A DNA stretch of 64,000 nucleotides from VAZQ01 sp963763365 (GTDB taxonomy: Bacteria; Pseudomonadota; Alphaproteobacteria; Rhizobiales; Xanthobacteraceae), in assembly GCA_963763365.1 (NCBI GenBank), contig CAVXOE010000003.1:1-64000 (forward strand), given 5' to 3'. Shown here one piece after another: positions 1-9,091 of the stretch; the stretch's first letter is position 1; every line of letters starts with the position of its first letter. The notes under the pieces were generated by a model. It was not told where the DNA came from. It did no database searches and worked only from the letters and a program-made list of their open reading frames with translations. The translations under genes were made by a program, and so were the position numbers.

Positions 1-4
1 ACTT

Positions 5-1140
5 AAGGAAGCTCTGATCAACCATCGGATGGTGACACACTGGCGCTGTTGATTCGGAGGAGGCGCCGATGGACGGTCAACTGAGCTTTGCGTCGCTGGA
101 CTTTGCGAGCAAGAAGAAGCGCACGAAGCGCGACGTGTTTCTGGCCGAGATGGCGACGGTGGTGCCCTGGTCGACCTTGGAAGCGATCATCGAGCCGCAT
201 TATCCGAAAGTTGGCCCGCAGGGCGGCCGCCGGGCGTTCCCGATCGCCGCGATGTTGCGGGTCTACTGCCTGCAGCAGTGGTACGCTCTGTCCGACCCCG
301 GCGCCGAGGAAGCGCTCTACGACATCCAATCGATGCGCACCTTCTGCAATCTTGAGCTCGGCCGCGATGCGATCCCGGACGAGACGACGATCTTGAACTT
401 CCGGCATCTGCTGGAGGCGCATGCCTTGACGAAGGCCGTGTTCGAAGCGGTGGCGGAGCATCTCGAAGCGCGCGGCGCGTTGCTGCGGGGCGGCACGATC
501 GTGGACGCGACCCTGATCGCCGCCTCACCGTCCACCAAGAACGCGGTGGGCCAGCGTGATCCGCAGATGCGCTCCTCGAAGAAGGGCAATCAGTGGTACT
601 TCGGCATGAAGGCGCATATCGGCGTCGATGCCCGGAGCGGGCTTGTGCACACGGCGGGCGTGACCAGCGGCAGCGTGCACGACGCGACGGTGATGGACCG
701 CCTGATCCGGGCAGACGACACCGCGGTGTATGGCGACAAGGCCTACGCCAACGGCAGCAGGAAGCGCGCGGCCGAAGCGGCGGGCGTGCTCTGGGCGGTG
801 AAGGAGAAGGCCAAGCCCGGACATGGGCTGACGGTCCGGCAGCGTGCGCGCAATCGCCGGTTTGGCAAGGTGCGTGCGAAGGTCGAGCATGTGTTCCGTG
901 TCATGAAGTGCCAGTTCGGCTACCGCAAGGTGCGCTATCGCGGCCTCGCCAAGAACGGAGCGCAGGTATTCGCGCTGCTGGCGCTTGCCAACCTGTACCT
1001 TGCCCGCAGGATGATTGCGTCCGCGTGAGGGTGACGGACCAACGAGCTCCGCGCGTCACCGTCGCAATGGCTGCTTTGTCGAGAAAGACTTTCTCCAATG
1101 CGCAAACGCTTCACATCGCAGTGTTGATCAGAGGTTCCCT
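5..1140 (+). mobile_element. Complete IS5-family insertion sequence
   Basis: The element carries one transposase gene between 18-bp imperfect terminal inverted repeats at 5-22 and 1123-1140. They match at 16 of 18 positions, with GATCAAC innermost. If the tips are taken as GGAA at 7 and TTCC at 1138, a 3-bp TAA flanks both sides, as expected for a short target duplication in IS5-type elements. It lies directly upstream of the frameshifted MFS exporter gene, so it may have replaced or altered that gene's promoter. Confidence 0.85.
69..1028 (+). CDS. IS5-family DDE transposase
   Basis: This 319-residue protein cuts and joins the ends of the surrounding insertion sequence. An N-terminal DUF772-type region (residues about 1-110) precedes an RNase H-like DDE domain. 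The likely catalytic residues are D146 (in IVDATLI), D223 (in VYGDKAY) and E273 (in KVEHVFRVMK). The length is normal for IS5-family transposases and no internal stop is visible, so the element may still be active. The ATG follows a purine-rich GGAGGAG stretch about 7 nt upstream. It is the only gene in the element. Confidence 0.93.
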   Translation: MDGQLSFASLDFASKKKRTKRDVFLAEMATVVPWSTLEAIIEPHYPKVGPQGGRRAFPIAAMLRVYCLQQWYALSDPGAEEALYDIQSMRTFCNLELGRDAIPDETTILNFRHLLEAHALTKAVFEAVAEHLEARGALLRGGTIVDATLIAASPSTKNAVGQRDPQMRSSKKGNQWYFGMKAHIGVDARSGLVHTAGVTSGSVHDATVMDRLIRADDTAVYGDKAYANGSRKRAAEAAGVLWAVKEKAKPGHGLTVRQRARNRRFGKVRAKVEHVFRVMKCQFGYRKVRYRGLAKNGAQVFALLALANLYLARRMIASA

Positions 1141-1193
1141 AAATCTTCCTTCCGTTTCAAAAGGCCCCTACCTTGCTGTCAGCTCGAAAGGCC

Positions 1194-2442
1194 ATGCAAG
1201 GGGCTCTGGCTGCGCACATGTCCTCGGCTGAATTTAGCCCCAAGGCGCCCAGCCGTGCATTTGCCGTTGCGCTTGGCCTGATTGCCCTTATCACGCCACT
1301 TGCCGTCCATTTATTCTTCCCTGTAATTCCGGCAGTGAAGGTCTCATTCGGACTATCCGACGCCCATGCCCAGTTCACGTTCAGCATCGCGCTGTTTGGC
1401 ATGGCCTTCGCCACCCTATTCTACGGTTCTTTGTCGGATCGCTACGGCCGTCGTCCCATGCTGCTGTCGGGATTGTCCTTATTCCTGATTGGTAGCGTAG
1501 TCTCGGCGTTGGCGGAGACGGCAAACGCGCTCCTGCTGGGTCGGCTGGTTCAGGCGATCGGTGCTGGTTGCGCGCTGACATTAGTGCGCGCGATTGCGCG
1601 GGATGCCTATCTGGCCGAGCAACTCGTCAAGGCGATCGCATATCTGACCATGTTTGGGACTTTGGGCCCGATGGTCTCGCCATTCATTGGCGGGCTGCTG
1701 ACCGACATTTTCGGTTGGCGCAGTGTATTCGCTTTCGCGCTCGCAGCTGGAGGGGCAATTGAACTCATCGCCTATTTCGTGATGGTCGAGAACTCATCCG
1801 CGCGCTAACCGCAGCAAGAACGATAAGAGCTTGATGCATGGCTACGCAGCCCTGTTCCGCAGCCTACGCTTTAACGCGTTGGTGCTCAATACTGGGTTCA
1901 ACACCGGCGCATTCATGGTCATGGCAAGCGCCTCAGCATCACTAATGACTGAGATGCTTCATCGACCCGCGACCGAGTTCGGGCTCTATTTTCTGCTGTT
2001 CCCGGTCGGCTTCTTTGCCGGAAATTTCATCTCGACGCGAATTGGCGGCCGAGCTTCGATTGAAGCAATGGTGCTATTAGGATCGATTCTGGCGATGGCA
2101 ACTGTAGCTACCCAGGCTCTGGTACTGTCTAATGGATTGGTCTTTCCGTCCACGCTTTTTATTCCTGGGTTTTTTATCACCCTGGCTCAGGGCATCTCGA
2201 TGCCGTACGCCCAAGTGGGCGCAATGTCTGAAATTCCGCGTTTCGCCGGCACCGCATCAGGTATCGGAGTGTTCATGCAGAACTTCTGTGCTGCGGTATT
2301 TTCTCAACTCTACGGCCTGTTTGCCGACGGCACGCCGCGACCGATGATCATGATCGCAGTAGTGTGCGGCCTCCTGACCCTGACCGTAGGCGCCATCCCA
2401 ATTCTACAAAAGAAGTTTAGAAAGGCGCAGGAGGTTGGATAA
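1194..2442 (+). pseudogene. Bcr/CflA-type MFS drug exporter, frameshifted
   Basis: The first reading frame encodes the N-terminal half of a major facilitator exporter. It has hydrophobic helices, the loop motif GSLSDRYGRRP and the long LVRAIARDAY helix typical of Bcr/CflA drug efflux proteins, and stops at 1808. The second half (HGYAALFRSLRFNALVL through a Lys-rich tail) is in the next frame. Removing one A near 1790-1792 joins the halves as VETHPRANRSKN, which fits the family linker. The gene is therefore a one-base-insertion pseudogene or carries a sequencing error. The start is uncertain: ATG 1194 follows GAAAGG, and ATG 1218 is also possible. Confidence 0.8.
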
Positions 2443-2950
2443 CTCTGAGAACTTTGCGATGCGGGCATCGATCCCGGTCGAGCGCGCCCATTGCCGAGGG
2501 GAGCAGCCTCGCCCGTTACAAAAAGCCCAAGCGTATTTGACGCTGGACGCAACCGCGCAGCACCGCAAACAAAGTTCTGCGGCAGAACCTGTGGCCTGGA
2601 GCGGCGCCGTTCCGCGCCCGACCGGACGCAGGGACGCGTCGGCACAAACTTCCCAACTTCCCTGTTTCCCTGCAAAACTCTTCCCTGAAGCGCAAAAATA
2701 ATTCCCTGTTCGGTCGCGCAGGGAATTTGGCCATAAACGATTGAATTCGCTCGTCGATTAGACACGAAAAAGCCGAGGAGACCCAGAATCCGCAAAATTC
2801 CCTGTTAATTTCCCTGTTAGCAGGGAATTTGGGGCGCAGACGGGTTCGCATTGGACTGCGTCGTCAGCCACCCAGTGCGGTCTCTGCAGTGGGATTTCGC
2901 CGTGCGTGAGAACCGCCGACATTTGCGCGTGTCCATGGCGAATTCGTAAA
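2443..2950. other. Gene-free spacer with dispersed repeat
   Basis: No convincing gene lies between the MFS pseudogene and the integrase remnant. The left part (about 2500-2690) is G+C-rich with several short TTCCCTG units. The right part is the dispersed repeat annotated separately. Short open frames here have composition typical of read-through noise. Confidence 0.6.
2697..2871. repeat. Dispersed 'TCCCTGTTA' repeat, copy A
   Basis: A segment of about 175 bp is clearly similar to 23151-23330. Shared blocks include ATTGAATTCGCT, AATCCGCAA, ATTCCCTGTTAATTT, GTTAGCAGGGAATTT and GACTGC. Each copy holds inverted ATTCCCTG/CAGGGAAT units that could fold. Repeats of this kind are, to my recollection, scattered in Bradyrhizobium-like genomes and are sometimes misannotated as short proteins. 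No transposase is linked to it. Confidence 0.75.
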
Positions 2951-3687
2951 TCACGCCGCGATCGGCATCTGGAATAGACCGCGGCAATGATCCCGCCAAG
3001 CGTAATGGTCAAAGACGGCATGGACGGACGGTGGTTGGCCGGAACATTCTCCCGGAGTACTGCCACTAAGCGACTGGTGAACTCGATGGTCGTTGTAATA
3101 ATTTCTGAACTCTTCCAGCTTTCGTCCCAAGTCGACGGCGTTCCAGACGAGCATGTGGTCAAGAAACTCCCGTCGTATCGTCCCGATCAACCGTTCCACA
3201 AACGGATGGGACACGGGTACGTACGGGATCGACTTGATCTCTTCGACCTCGAGCACTCGTAAGTTCGCGAGCCAACGATGGAACCGAAATAATGGGTCGT
3301 GGTCGGAACTCAGGTGCTTGGGAAGCGACTTTCCGGCGATGATCTGGTTGAACATCCGACAAACTGACACGCCACAGAGATCGGTGCGCTCAACGCCAAA
3401 GCCAATGATACGACGCGTGAACACGTCCATCACCACCATGACGTTCTGGGCTTCAGGATGACGGCGAGCCAAGGAATTCGGCTTGCCGGAACGAACAGTG
3501 ACCCAAGACCCAGGACGAAGCGATCGAGCGAATTCAAGTTCGGCGACCGCAACCGGGCGCGGCTGCTGATCAGCAACTGGTGCTTCAGCAATAAGGATTC
3601 GGCCACGACGACACGTACGCCGCCGGGGCGCAGGAGTTTGGCAATGGTGGCCAGCAGGTGGACGGCGAGTAGGAGCAGGTAAATCAT
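2951..3687 (-). pseudogene. Integrase-core (rve) transposase, internally deleted
   Basis: The gene begins with a start at 3687 and an N-terminal segment (MIYLLLLAVHLLATIAKL, AESLLLKHQLL) typical of a family of rve-domain transposases. After WLAVILKP it jumps, with a frame change near 3450-3460, to VMVVMDVFTRRIIGFG and continues through the C-terminal half of the DDE domain (SSDHDPLFRFH, HPFVERLIGTIRREFLD). About 140 residues in the middle, including the HTH-to-core linker and first acidic residue region, are missing. It cannot make an active transposase and marks an old insertion. Confidence 0.8.
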
Positions 3688-3776
3688 CGACAGGAACGGT
3701 AGCACGGTGTCCGCATCGAGACAAGGCTGCCCGCGCCGCTCCGCTTCTTGTCGAGGATTTACGAATTCGCCATGCA

Positions 3777-3953
3777 TGGGAGCGCAAGATGCGGGGGTTC
3801 AAAAGTGCGGGATCGGCCCAGCGATTTCTGTCCGTCCACGCCGCCACCTACAACACCTTCAACGTCCAGCGTCACCTGATCTCAGCCAACACGCACCGGG
3901 CATTTCGAGCTTCGGCCATGCAGGCCTGGCGCGAGGTGACTGCTGCTGTGTGA
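3777..3953 (+). pseudogene. IS6-family transposase C-terminal remnant
   Basis: An open stretch without its own start encodes about 58 residues ending in WERKMRGFKSAGSAQRFL, ATYNTFNVQRHLIS and AMQAWREVTAAV before a TGA. This matches the C-terminal tail of IS6/IS26-like transposases as I know the family. Everything upstream of it (DDE core and HTH) is gone, replaced by the facing integrase remnant. It is a scar of a second insertion event. Confidence 0.7.
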
Positions 3954-4008
3954 GCGCGATCGAGTGCAAGCTTCGTCGCGGGCTATCATTCGCCAACGTG
4001 ACAATGCC

Positions 4009-4977
4009 TCAGTTCGCCTTGACGCCGGAGCGGCGCACGACATCGCTCCATACATCGATCTCTCGCGCAACAAGCTGCGCAAATTCCTCGGGCGTCGAGC
4101 CGACACGTTCGGCCCCGAGTTCCTGAAAACGCGCAGCGACCTCGGGTGCCTGCAGTGCTTCGCGCGCCGAGGCGTTGAGGCGGTCGACAACCGCACGGGC
4201 CGTGCCGGCCGGCGCGCTGAAACCCTGCCAGACCACGGCCTTGAACTCCGGGTACCCCGCCTCTGCCATGGTCGGAAGATTCGGGGCGGCCGACGAGCGT
4301 TTCGGAGAAGTGACGGCGAGAGCGCGCAGGCGTCCCGTAGCCACATGCGGCAAAGCGACGGGGCTGTTCGAGAACATCGCCTGGACATGACCGGCGATCA
4401 CGTCTGCGATGGAGAAATTGTCGCCGCGATAGGCGACCTGCGCCACGTCAATGCCCGCCTGCATCTTGAGAAGTTCGATGACCAGGTTGGTCAAGGTCGC
4501 TGCACCGTTGTGCGCGAAGTTCAGGCTGTTGGGGCGCGCCTTCGCGAGATCGACCAGTTCCTTCACGGAGTTGACCGGGACCTGCGGATTGACGACCAGA
4601 ACGAACGGGTTCTCGCACACATTGCAGATGTGGACGAAATCGCTTTCAGGCTTGAACGTGAGATTGGAGAGCGTGGCCGCCATCACGGGGAAGCCCGTGG
4701 AGGCCCAGCCAAGCGTATGGCCATCGGCCGCGGCACGCGCCACCTGACCGAAGGCGATCCCTCCACCTGCTCCCGGCTGATTCTGCACGATGATGGTATG
4801 GTTGAGATTCTCGCTCATGTACTTCGTCAGAATCCGCACCAGAATGTCGGCTCCGCCGCCGGCCGGAAACGGCACCACCATGGTGATCGGCCGGGCCGCA
4901 TTGAATTGCGCTCGAGCCGTCACGGGCAAAGCGAGGGCCGCGCCCGTGGCCAGACGAATAAAGTCGCGCCTTCTCAT
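4009..4977 (-). CDS. Tripartite tricarboxylate (Bug) substrate-binding protein
   Basis: This is a periplasmic receptor of about 322 residues of the TctC/Bug family, which binds small carboxylates or amides for uptake. It starts with a twin-arginine-type leader (MRRRDFIRLATGAALALP). The mature part has the family signatures ITMVVPFPAGGGAD, IIVQNQPGAGGGIAFG, AYRGDNFSIADVIAGHVQAMF and a C-terminal EFAQLVAREIDVWSDVV. The start is placed at 4977 because AAGAGG lies 9 nt upstream; another ATG at 4986 lies within that spacing. It follows the second Bug gene at the distal end of the minus-strand catabolic operon. No TctA/TctB membrane genes are present, so the transporter partner is unknown. Confidence 0.9.
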   Translation of the reverse strand: MRRRDFIRLATGAALALPVTARAQFNAARPITMVVPFPAGGGADILVRILTKYMSENLNHTIIVQNQPGAGGGIAFGQVARAAADGHTLGWASTGFPVMAATLSNLTFKPESDFVHICNVCENPFVLVVNPQVPVNSVKELVDLAKARPNSLNFAHNGAATLTNLVIELLKMQAGIDVAQVAYRGDNFSIADVIAGHVQAMFSNSPVALPHVATGRLRALAVTSPKRSSAAPNLPTMAEAGYPEFKAVVWQGFSAPAGTARAVVDRLNASAREALQAPEVAARFQELGAERVGSTPEEFAQLVAREIDVWSDVVRRSGVKAN

Positions 4978-5113
4978 GCGGAACATCCTCTTATGCGCGA
5001 GCGATCTTTGGTTGAGGCCTTGACGCCGGCGATGACGCCAGCCGCGGGCACAACACTCAGGGCACCAGTCACGACATGCCATTCGCTTTTTCGCATCGAG
5101 CAAAAGGCTCATT

Positions 5114-6086
5114 TCACGGTGCGATGCCCGCCGCCTTGATGGCAGCAGCGAACAACTCATAGTCTTTCCGAAAGACCGCCTCCGATTGCTCCTTTGTCAG
5201 TCCGCCGGGAATGATGCCGAGACTCGGACAGGCGCTTCGAAATCTCCGGCGACTTGGCGAAAGCGGAAATCTCGTTGCGGATCGCAATCGTGATGGCGTC
5301 GGGCGTGCCCGAGGGAGCCGAGAATCCATTCCACGACGAGAACTCGAAACCAGGCAGCGTGTCGGCGACCGGCGGGACGTCCGGAGCGGCCGCAATAGAC
5401 TGCGGCGTGCCGACCGCGATGACGCGCAGCTTGCCGGCGATGGCTTGTGGCAGCAACGACGACGAGTTTCCAAAATAGAGGTCGACCTGTCCTGCGACCA
5501 GATCGGAGATCGCTTGCGGTTCGGCCTTGGCCGGCACCATGACCAGCTCGATGCCGGCACGCGCGAACAGCAGCACCGGGGCGAGGTGGCTGATATTGTT
5601 CGTTCCCGCGACGGTGAAATTTAACTTGCCGGGGTTGGCTTTCGCATAAGCGATGAATTCCGGAAGCGTCTTCACCGGAAGACCGTTCTTGATCGCGACC
5701 ATCTGCGTCCCCGTGCCCATATTGGTGATGGGCACAAGCTGGCTGATCGGATCAAAATTGAGCTTTTGCACCTGCGGCGTAAGCGTGATGTTCGCCGCTG
5801 CCGAAAACAGCAGCGTATAGCCATCCGGCGCGGCCGTCGCGACCTGACCGGTTCCGAGCGCCCCGCCGGCGCCCGGACGGTTTTCGACCACAAAGGCTTG
5901 ACCGAATTTCTCAGAGAGATGCTGGGCGCCGAGCCGCGCCATCATGTCGGTGTTTCCACCTGCGCCGAACGGCACGACAACGGTGACGGATCTCGTGGGC
6001 CAGTCCGCGGCTTGCGCAGGCGCGCCAAACTCGACAACGAGTGCGAGGATTGAAAGACGTGCCAGCACTCGCAAAGCGACGGTCAT
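5114..6086 (-). pseudogene. Bug-type substrate-binding protein, frameshifted near the C terminus
   Basis: A Sec-type signal peptide (ALRVLARLSILALVVEF) is followed by Bug signatures: VTVVVPFGAGGNTDMMARL, VVENRPGAGGALGTGQVA and NGFSAPSGTPDAI. The main frame is intact to KSPEISKRLSE, then runs out of frame. The expected tail (LGIIPGGLTKEQ, VFRKDYELFAAAIKAAGIAP) lies in the next frame and ends at 5114. One extra T near 5215 (GAG-T-CTC) explains it. The start at 6086 has GGAGGT 5 nt upstream. Losing only the last 35 or so residues might still leave a folded receptor, or the base is a sequencing error. Confidence 0.82.
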
Positions 6087-6212
6087 GCAAGACCTCCAAA
6101 GAGTGAAACGTGGCTTCAGCCATCTGATGGTTGAGCAAGCGAGCAAGTAGCGTGCCACACTTCGATTGGCGGCTCGTCTTACCGTCCGATCATTTTACTT
6201 CGCTCCGTGTGT

Positions 6213-6854
6213 CTAACTGTTGCGGCCAACCATCGTGCGAAAGCGCGACAGGATGAAGCTCTCATCGACGACCTCGGCGTATTTGGCCGCAAGATCGAAC
6301 AGGTTGGCCTCGTGCGGACTGGGGTGGCGGTCCCCGACTGCGTCGCGACAGACAAACGGCAGGAAGCCGTTCTGGCAGGCATCGACAGCGGTCGCGCGGA
6401 TGCAGCCGCTGGTCGACACGCCGGCGATGACCAGCGTATCGATGCCGCGGCTCGTCAGCGTCGCGGCGAACGACGTGCCGAAGAAGGCGCTGGCATACTG
6501 CTTGATGATGATGATCTCGCCGTCCCGCGGCGCCAATTCGGGTGGCGGTTCGGCGAGCGGAGAATCGGCTTCGAATACGCGCAGGAGCGGCACCTTGCGG
6601 TAGAACACTCCACCGTCCGCCCCGCCAGGCATGTAGCGCACGACGGTGTGAAAGATCGGCAGCCGCGCGGCGCGAGCTTCGGACAGCAGGCGGGCAGCGG
6701 AATCGCGCGCGTCCTCCACGCCGGCGTAAAGCGGCGATGTCCGATCTAGATACGCCATGCAAAAATCGACAATCACCAGCGCCGGCGAGTTTCCCCACTC
6801 GAGGCGCCCGGTAAAACCGGCGTTGCTGTAATCGAGATCAAGGTCGTTCGCCAT
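6213..6854 (-). CDS. Isochorismatase-family cysteine hydrolase (maleamate/N-carbamoylsarcosine amidase-like)
   Basis: This 213-residue protein belongs to the isochorismatase-like hydrolases, which split amides through a Cys-Lys-Asp triad. The triad is visible as D in ALVIVDFCMAY, K in IIIIKQYASAFFGT and C in VSTSGCIRATAVDA. The last motif resembles N-carbamoylsarcosine amidohydrolase and maleamate amidohydrolase (NicF-like), so release of ammonia from a dicarboxylic monoamide is a reasonable guess. The start at 6854 lies 9 nt downstream of the racemase-like gene's stop, and the two genes form one transcription unit with the lyase and hydratase upstream. The substrate is not proven by sequence. 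Confidence 0.85.
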   Translation of the reverse strand: MANDLDLDYSNAGFTGRLEWGNSPALVIVDFCMAYLDRTSPLYAGVEDARDSAARLLSEARAARLPIFHTVVRYMPGGADGGVFYRKVPLLRVFEADSPLAEPPPELAPRDGEIIIIKQYASAFFGTSFAATLTSRGIDTLVIAGVSTSGCIRATAVDACQNGFLPFVCRDAVGDRHPSPHEANLFDLAAKYAEVVDESFILSRFRTMVGRNS

Positions 6855-6862
6855 CGGCCGGC

Positions 6863-7612
6863 CTAGAATTCCTCGAGCAGGCGTCCAAAGCCTGCGATGC
6901 GATCGTTGATGCCGTTGGCTCGCAAGGCATGCCAATAGGTCGCGGTATTGATTGCGATGACCGGCTTGCCGAGCCAGAGTTCGGCGGCCGCCGCGAGCCG
7001 CACCATGCTCAAATTGGTTCCGACCTGGATGATAGCGTCGACATCGTCCCCATCGAGCGCGCGAAGCGTCGCACGGCAAGTTTCAGTGGGAACCTCGGCG
7101 ATCGCTATCCAGCTTGGGCACTGCAGACAGATGTCGCGCACGATCTCGTAGCCGCAGTCGGCGAAATACCGGCGAACCTCGGCGTTGGCGGTGGGAAAAT
7201 AGGGCGAGAAGAACGCGATTCGCTTGATCCCGCCGTAGGCGCGCAGTGCCGCCGCGCAGGCATGCGAGCCGCAACTGAGCTTGAGCCCTCCGCTTGCTTC
7301 CTCCACCGAGGCCTGGAAACGGTTGGCGCCCTCAAGGCCATCGAAGAACGTCACCGCCGACATTCCAAGGACAAGATAGTCCGGAGACGACGTCATGACG
7401 CTGCGCACGGCCTCGATCGTATTCGCACCGATCAGGCGCGCGCCTTTCATGAAAGTATCGTTGCTGACCGCGGAGGCGTTGGGCGTGAAGATACGGCTGT
7501 AGTGGTTGGTCACGCCGAAAGGGCGCATGTCGTCGAAATCGGGCTGCACGATCGTGTTGGTCGAGGGACCAAGCACGGCGAATTTCTTGCGCCATCCAAG
7601 CGCATCCTTCAT
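6863..7612 (-). CDS. Maleate isomerase / arylmalonate decarboxylase-like protein lacking catalytic cysteines
   Basis: This 249-residue Asp/Glu-racemase-fold protein has the family's N-terminal PSTNTIVQPDFDDM, a central SCGSHACAAALRAYG and a C-terminal PVIAINTATYWHALRANGI. Relatives use two cysteines, one per half. By eye the first site reads LGMSAVTFF and the second QVGTNLSMV, so neither cysteine is present; the first is Gly, as in arylmalonate decarboxylase. A close paralogue lies at 62412. Translation is coupled to the lyase gene by an ATGA overlap, with GGGAGGC upstream of the ATG. A role on a maleate-type diacid fits the neighbours, but the reaction is open. Confidence 0.85.
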   Translation of the reverse strand: MKDALGWRKKFAVLGPSTNTIVQPDFDDMRPFGVTNHYSRIFTPNASAVSNDTFMKGARLIGANTIEAVRSVMTSSPDYLVLGMSAVTFFDGLEGANRFQASVEEASGGLKLSCGSHACAAALRAYGGIKRIAFFSPYFPTANAEVRRYFADCGYEIVRDICLQCPSWIAIAEVPTETCRATLRALDGDDVDAIIQVGTNLSMVRLAAAAELWLGKPVIAINTATYWHALRANGINDRIAGFGRLLEEF

Positions 7613-8538
7613 CGAACCGCCTCCCGCTTGTGCTGCCGGTGATCGGCGTCGTCGGACCCGCCGATCGAGGCTGCCCGCTCGGACCATTTGCGCTCGAACT
7701 CCCACGCATCCGGGAATCCCATGAGTTCGCACATCCGCGCGAACCCGTAGGTCTCAGCGCTCGGCAACCCTGTGCTGTCGCCTTGACGCAGGAGATGCGC
7801 ATAAACCCGTTCCAACGCCGCGGCAGCCGCGAGGAATCCCACCGCCGGGTAGATGGCGATGTTAAAGCCGAAGGCTGCAAGCTCTTGGGCGGGAAGGATC
7901 GGCGTCCGGCCGCCCTCCACCATGTTGGCCAGCAACGGTGCGTCGATCTCTTCGCCGATGCGCCGCAGCTCCTCCGCGGTTTCCGGGCTCTCCACGAACA
8001 CGACGTCGGCGCCGGCCTTGGCGTAGAGCTGCCCACGCCGGATTGCTTCATCGAGGCCAAGCGACGTGCGCGCGTCGGTCCGCGCAATCACGAGGAAGTC
8101 GTCGCTTCGCCGGGCTTCGACCGCGACCTCGATCTTCAGCACCATCTCCTCGGCGGATATGACCCGGCGGCCGGGAGTGTGGCCACACTTCTTCGGCAAT
8201 TCCTGATCTTCGATCTGGATCGCCGAGACGCCGGCGGCCTCGTAGCCGCGCACGGTCTGGCGTACGTTCAGAAGACCGCCGTAGCCGGTGTCCGCATCGG
8301 CGATCAGTGGCGTCTTGACGGACTGCGCCATCTGGCCGAAGCGCGAAACCATGTCGCTGTAGGTGGCGATGCCGACATCTGCCACCCCCAGATTTGACGC
8401 TACGGTGCCGAAACCGGTGGCGTAGAGCGCATCGAATCCCAAGCCATCGGCGATTTTCGCCGAGATCAGGTCGAAGACTCCCGGCGCAACGACAAACCGG
8501 CCTCCTCGCAAGGCCGCTCTCAGCTTCGAGTCAGCCAT
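7609..8538 (-). CDS. Isocitrate lyase/PEP mutase-family lyase (methylisocitrate or dimethylmalate lyase-like)
   Basis: This 309-residue TIM-barrel enzyme has the metal-binding DADTGYGG motif (residues about 85-92), IQIEDQ, and the intact KKCGH loop whose cysteine is the catalytic base in isocitrate and methylisocitrate lyases. It is therefore expected to cleave a 2-hydroxy diacid into pyruvate or glyoxylate plus a second acid. In its family, 2-methylisocitrate lyase, 2,3-dimethylmalate lyase and oxaloacetate decarboxylase are the nearest types. It overlaps the LeuD-like gene by 8 bp and the racemase-like gene by ATGA. GGAAGGGA precedes the ATG. The aconitase-type hydratase directly upstream would supply its substrate. 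Confidence 0.88.
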   Translation of the reverse strand: MADSKLRAALRGGRFVVAPGVFDLISAKIADGLGFDALYATGFGTVASNLGVADVGIATYSDMVSRFGQMAQSVKTPLIADADTGYGGLLNVRQTVRGYEAAGVSAIQIEDQELPKKCGHTPGRRVISAEEMVLKIEVAVEARRSDDFLVIARTDARTSLGLDEAIRRGQLYAKAGADVVFVESPETAEELRRIGEEIDAPLLANMVEGGRTPILPAQELAAFGFNIAIYPAVGFLAAAAALERVYAHLLRQGDSTGLPSAETYGFARMCELMGFPDAWEFERKWSERAASIGGSDDADHRQHKREAVR

Positions 8539-9091
8539 TTCGTCCCTTCCCTGTTTCCGGTGACGGCGCGGCACGCCCTGCAAGGGTTTGCCGCACCCGC
8601 TCTATCAGACCGCCGGCGGCAAGAATTGCTGCGACCTCGTCGCCGAGGGGCTGTGCTTTCCAGACGCGGCCGTCTTGTCGAATTTCGCCTGCTGCGGGAT
8701 CGACCGAAGCCAGCTTTCCCGCTTCAAGCCCGGCCGCCGCCTCGGCGCTGATCATCACCGGGAGGCCCAGATTGATCGCGTTGCGAAAGAAAATGCGCGC
8801 GGCACTTTGGGCGACGATGGCATGAATGCCCGCTGCCTTGAGCGCGATGACCGCATGTTCGCGCGACGAGCCGCAGCCGAGATTGCGCCCGGCAACCAGA
8901 ATGTCACCGGGCCGAGCCCTTGTCCGGAATTCAGGATCAAGGTCCTCGAGGCAGTGCGCGCCGAGCACGGCCGGTTCGCGCAAAGCGAGATAACGCCCCG
9001 GCAGCATCGCATCGGTGTCGACGTTGTCGCCCAGCCGATGCACGCGTCCCGTCACCGCAGCGACTCGAGCGTTCGTGATCGTGTCCGTCAT
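8531..9091 (-). CDS. Aconitase-family hydratase small subunit (LeuD/DmdB-like)
   Basis: This 186-residue swivel domain of an aconitase-type dehydratase pairs with the large subunit upstream. It has LGDNVDTDAMLPGRYL near the N terminus, then GRNLGCGSSREHA (the substrate-carboxylate loop) and AQSAARIFFRNAINLGLP. Its length and the separate-subunit layout fit isopropylmalate isomerase, homoaconitase or dimethylmaleate hydratase small subunits. The ATG overlaps the stop codon of the large-subunit gene (ATGA), so the two chains are probably made in equal amounts. The context of a lyase and an amidase, with no leucine genes, speaks against leucine synthesis. Confidence 0.88.
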   Translation of the reverse strand: MTDTITNARVAAVTGRVHRLGDNVDTDAMLPGRYLALREPAVLGAHCLEDLDPEFRTRARPGDILVAGRNLGCGSSREHAVIALKAAGIHAIVAQSAARIFFRNAINLGLPVMISAEAAAGLEAGKLASVDPAAGEIRQDGRVWKAQPLGDEVAAILAAGGLIERVRQTLAGRAAPSPETGKGRNG

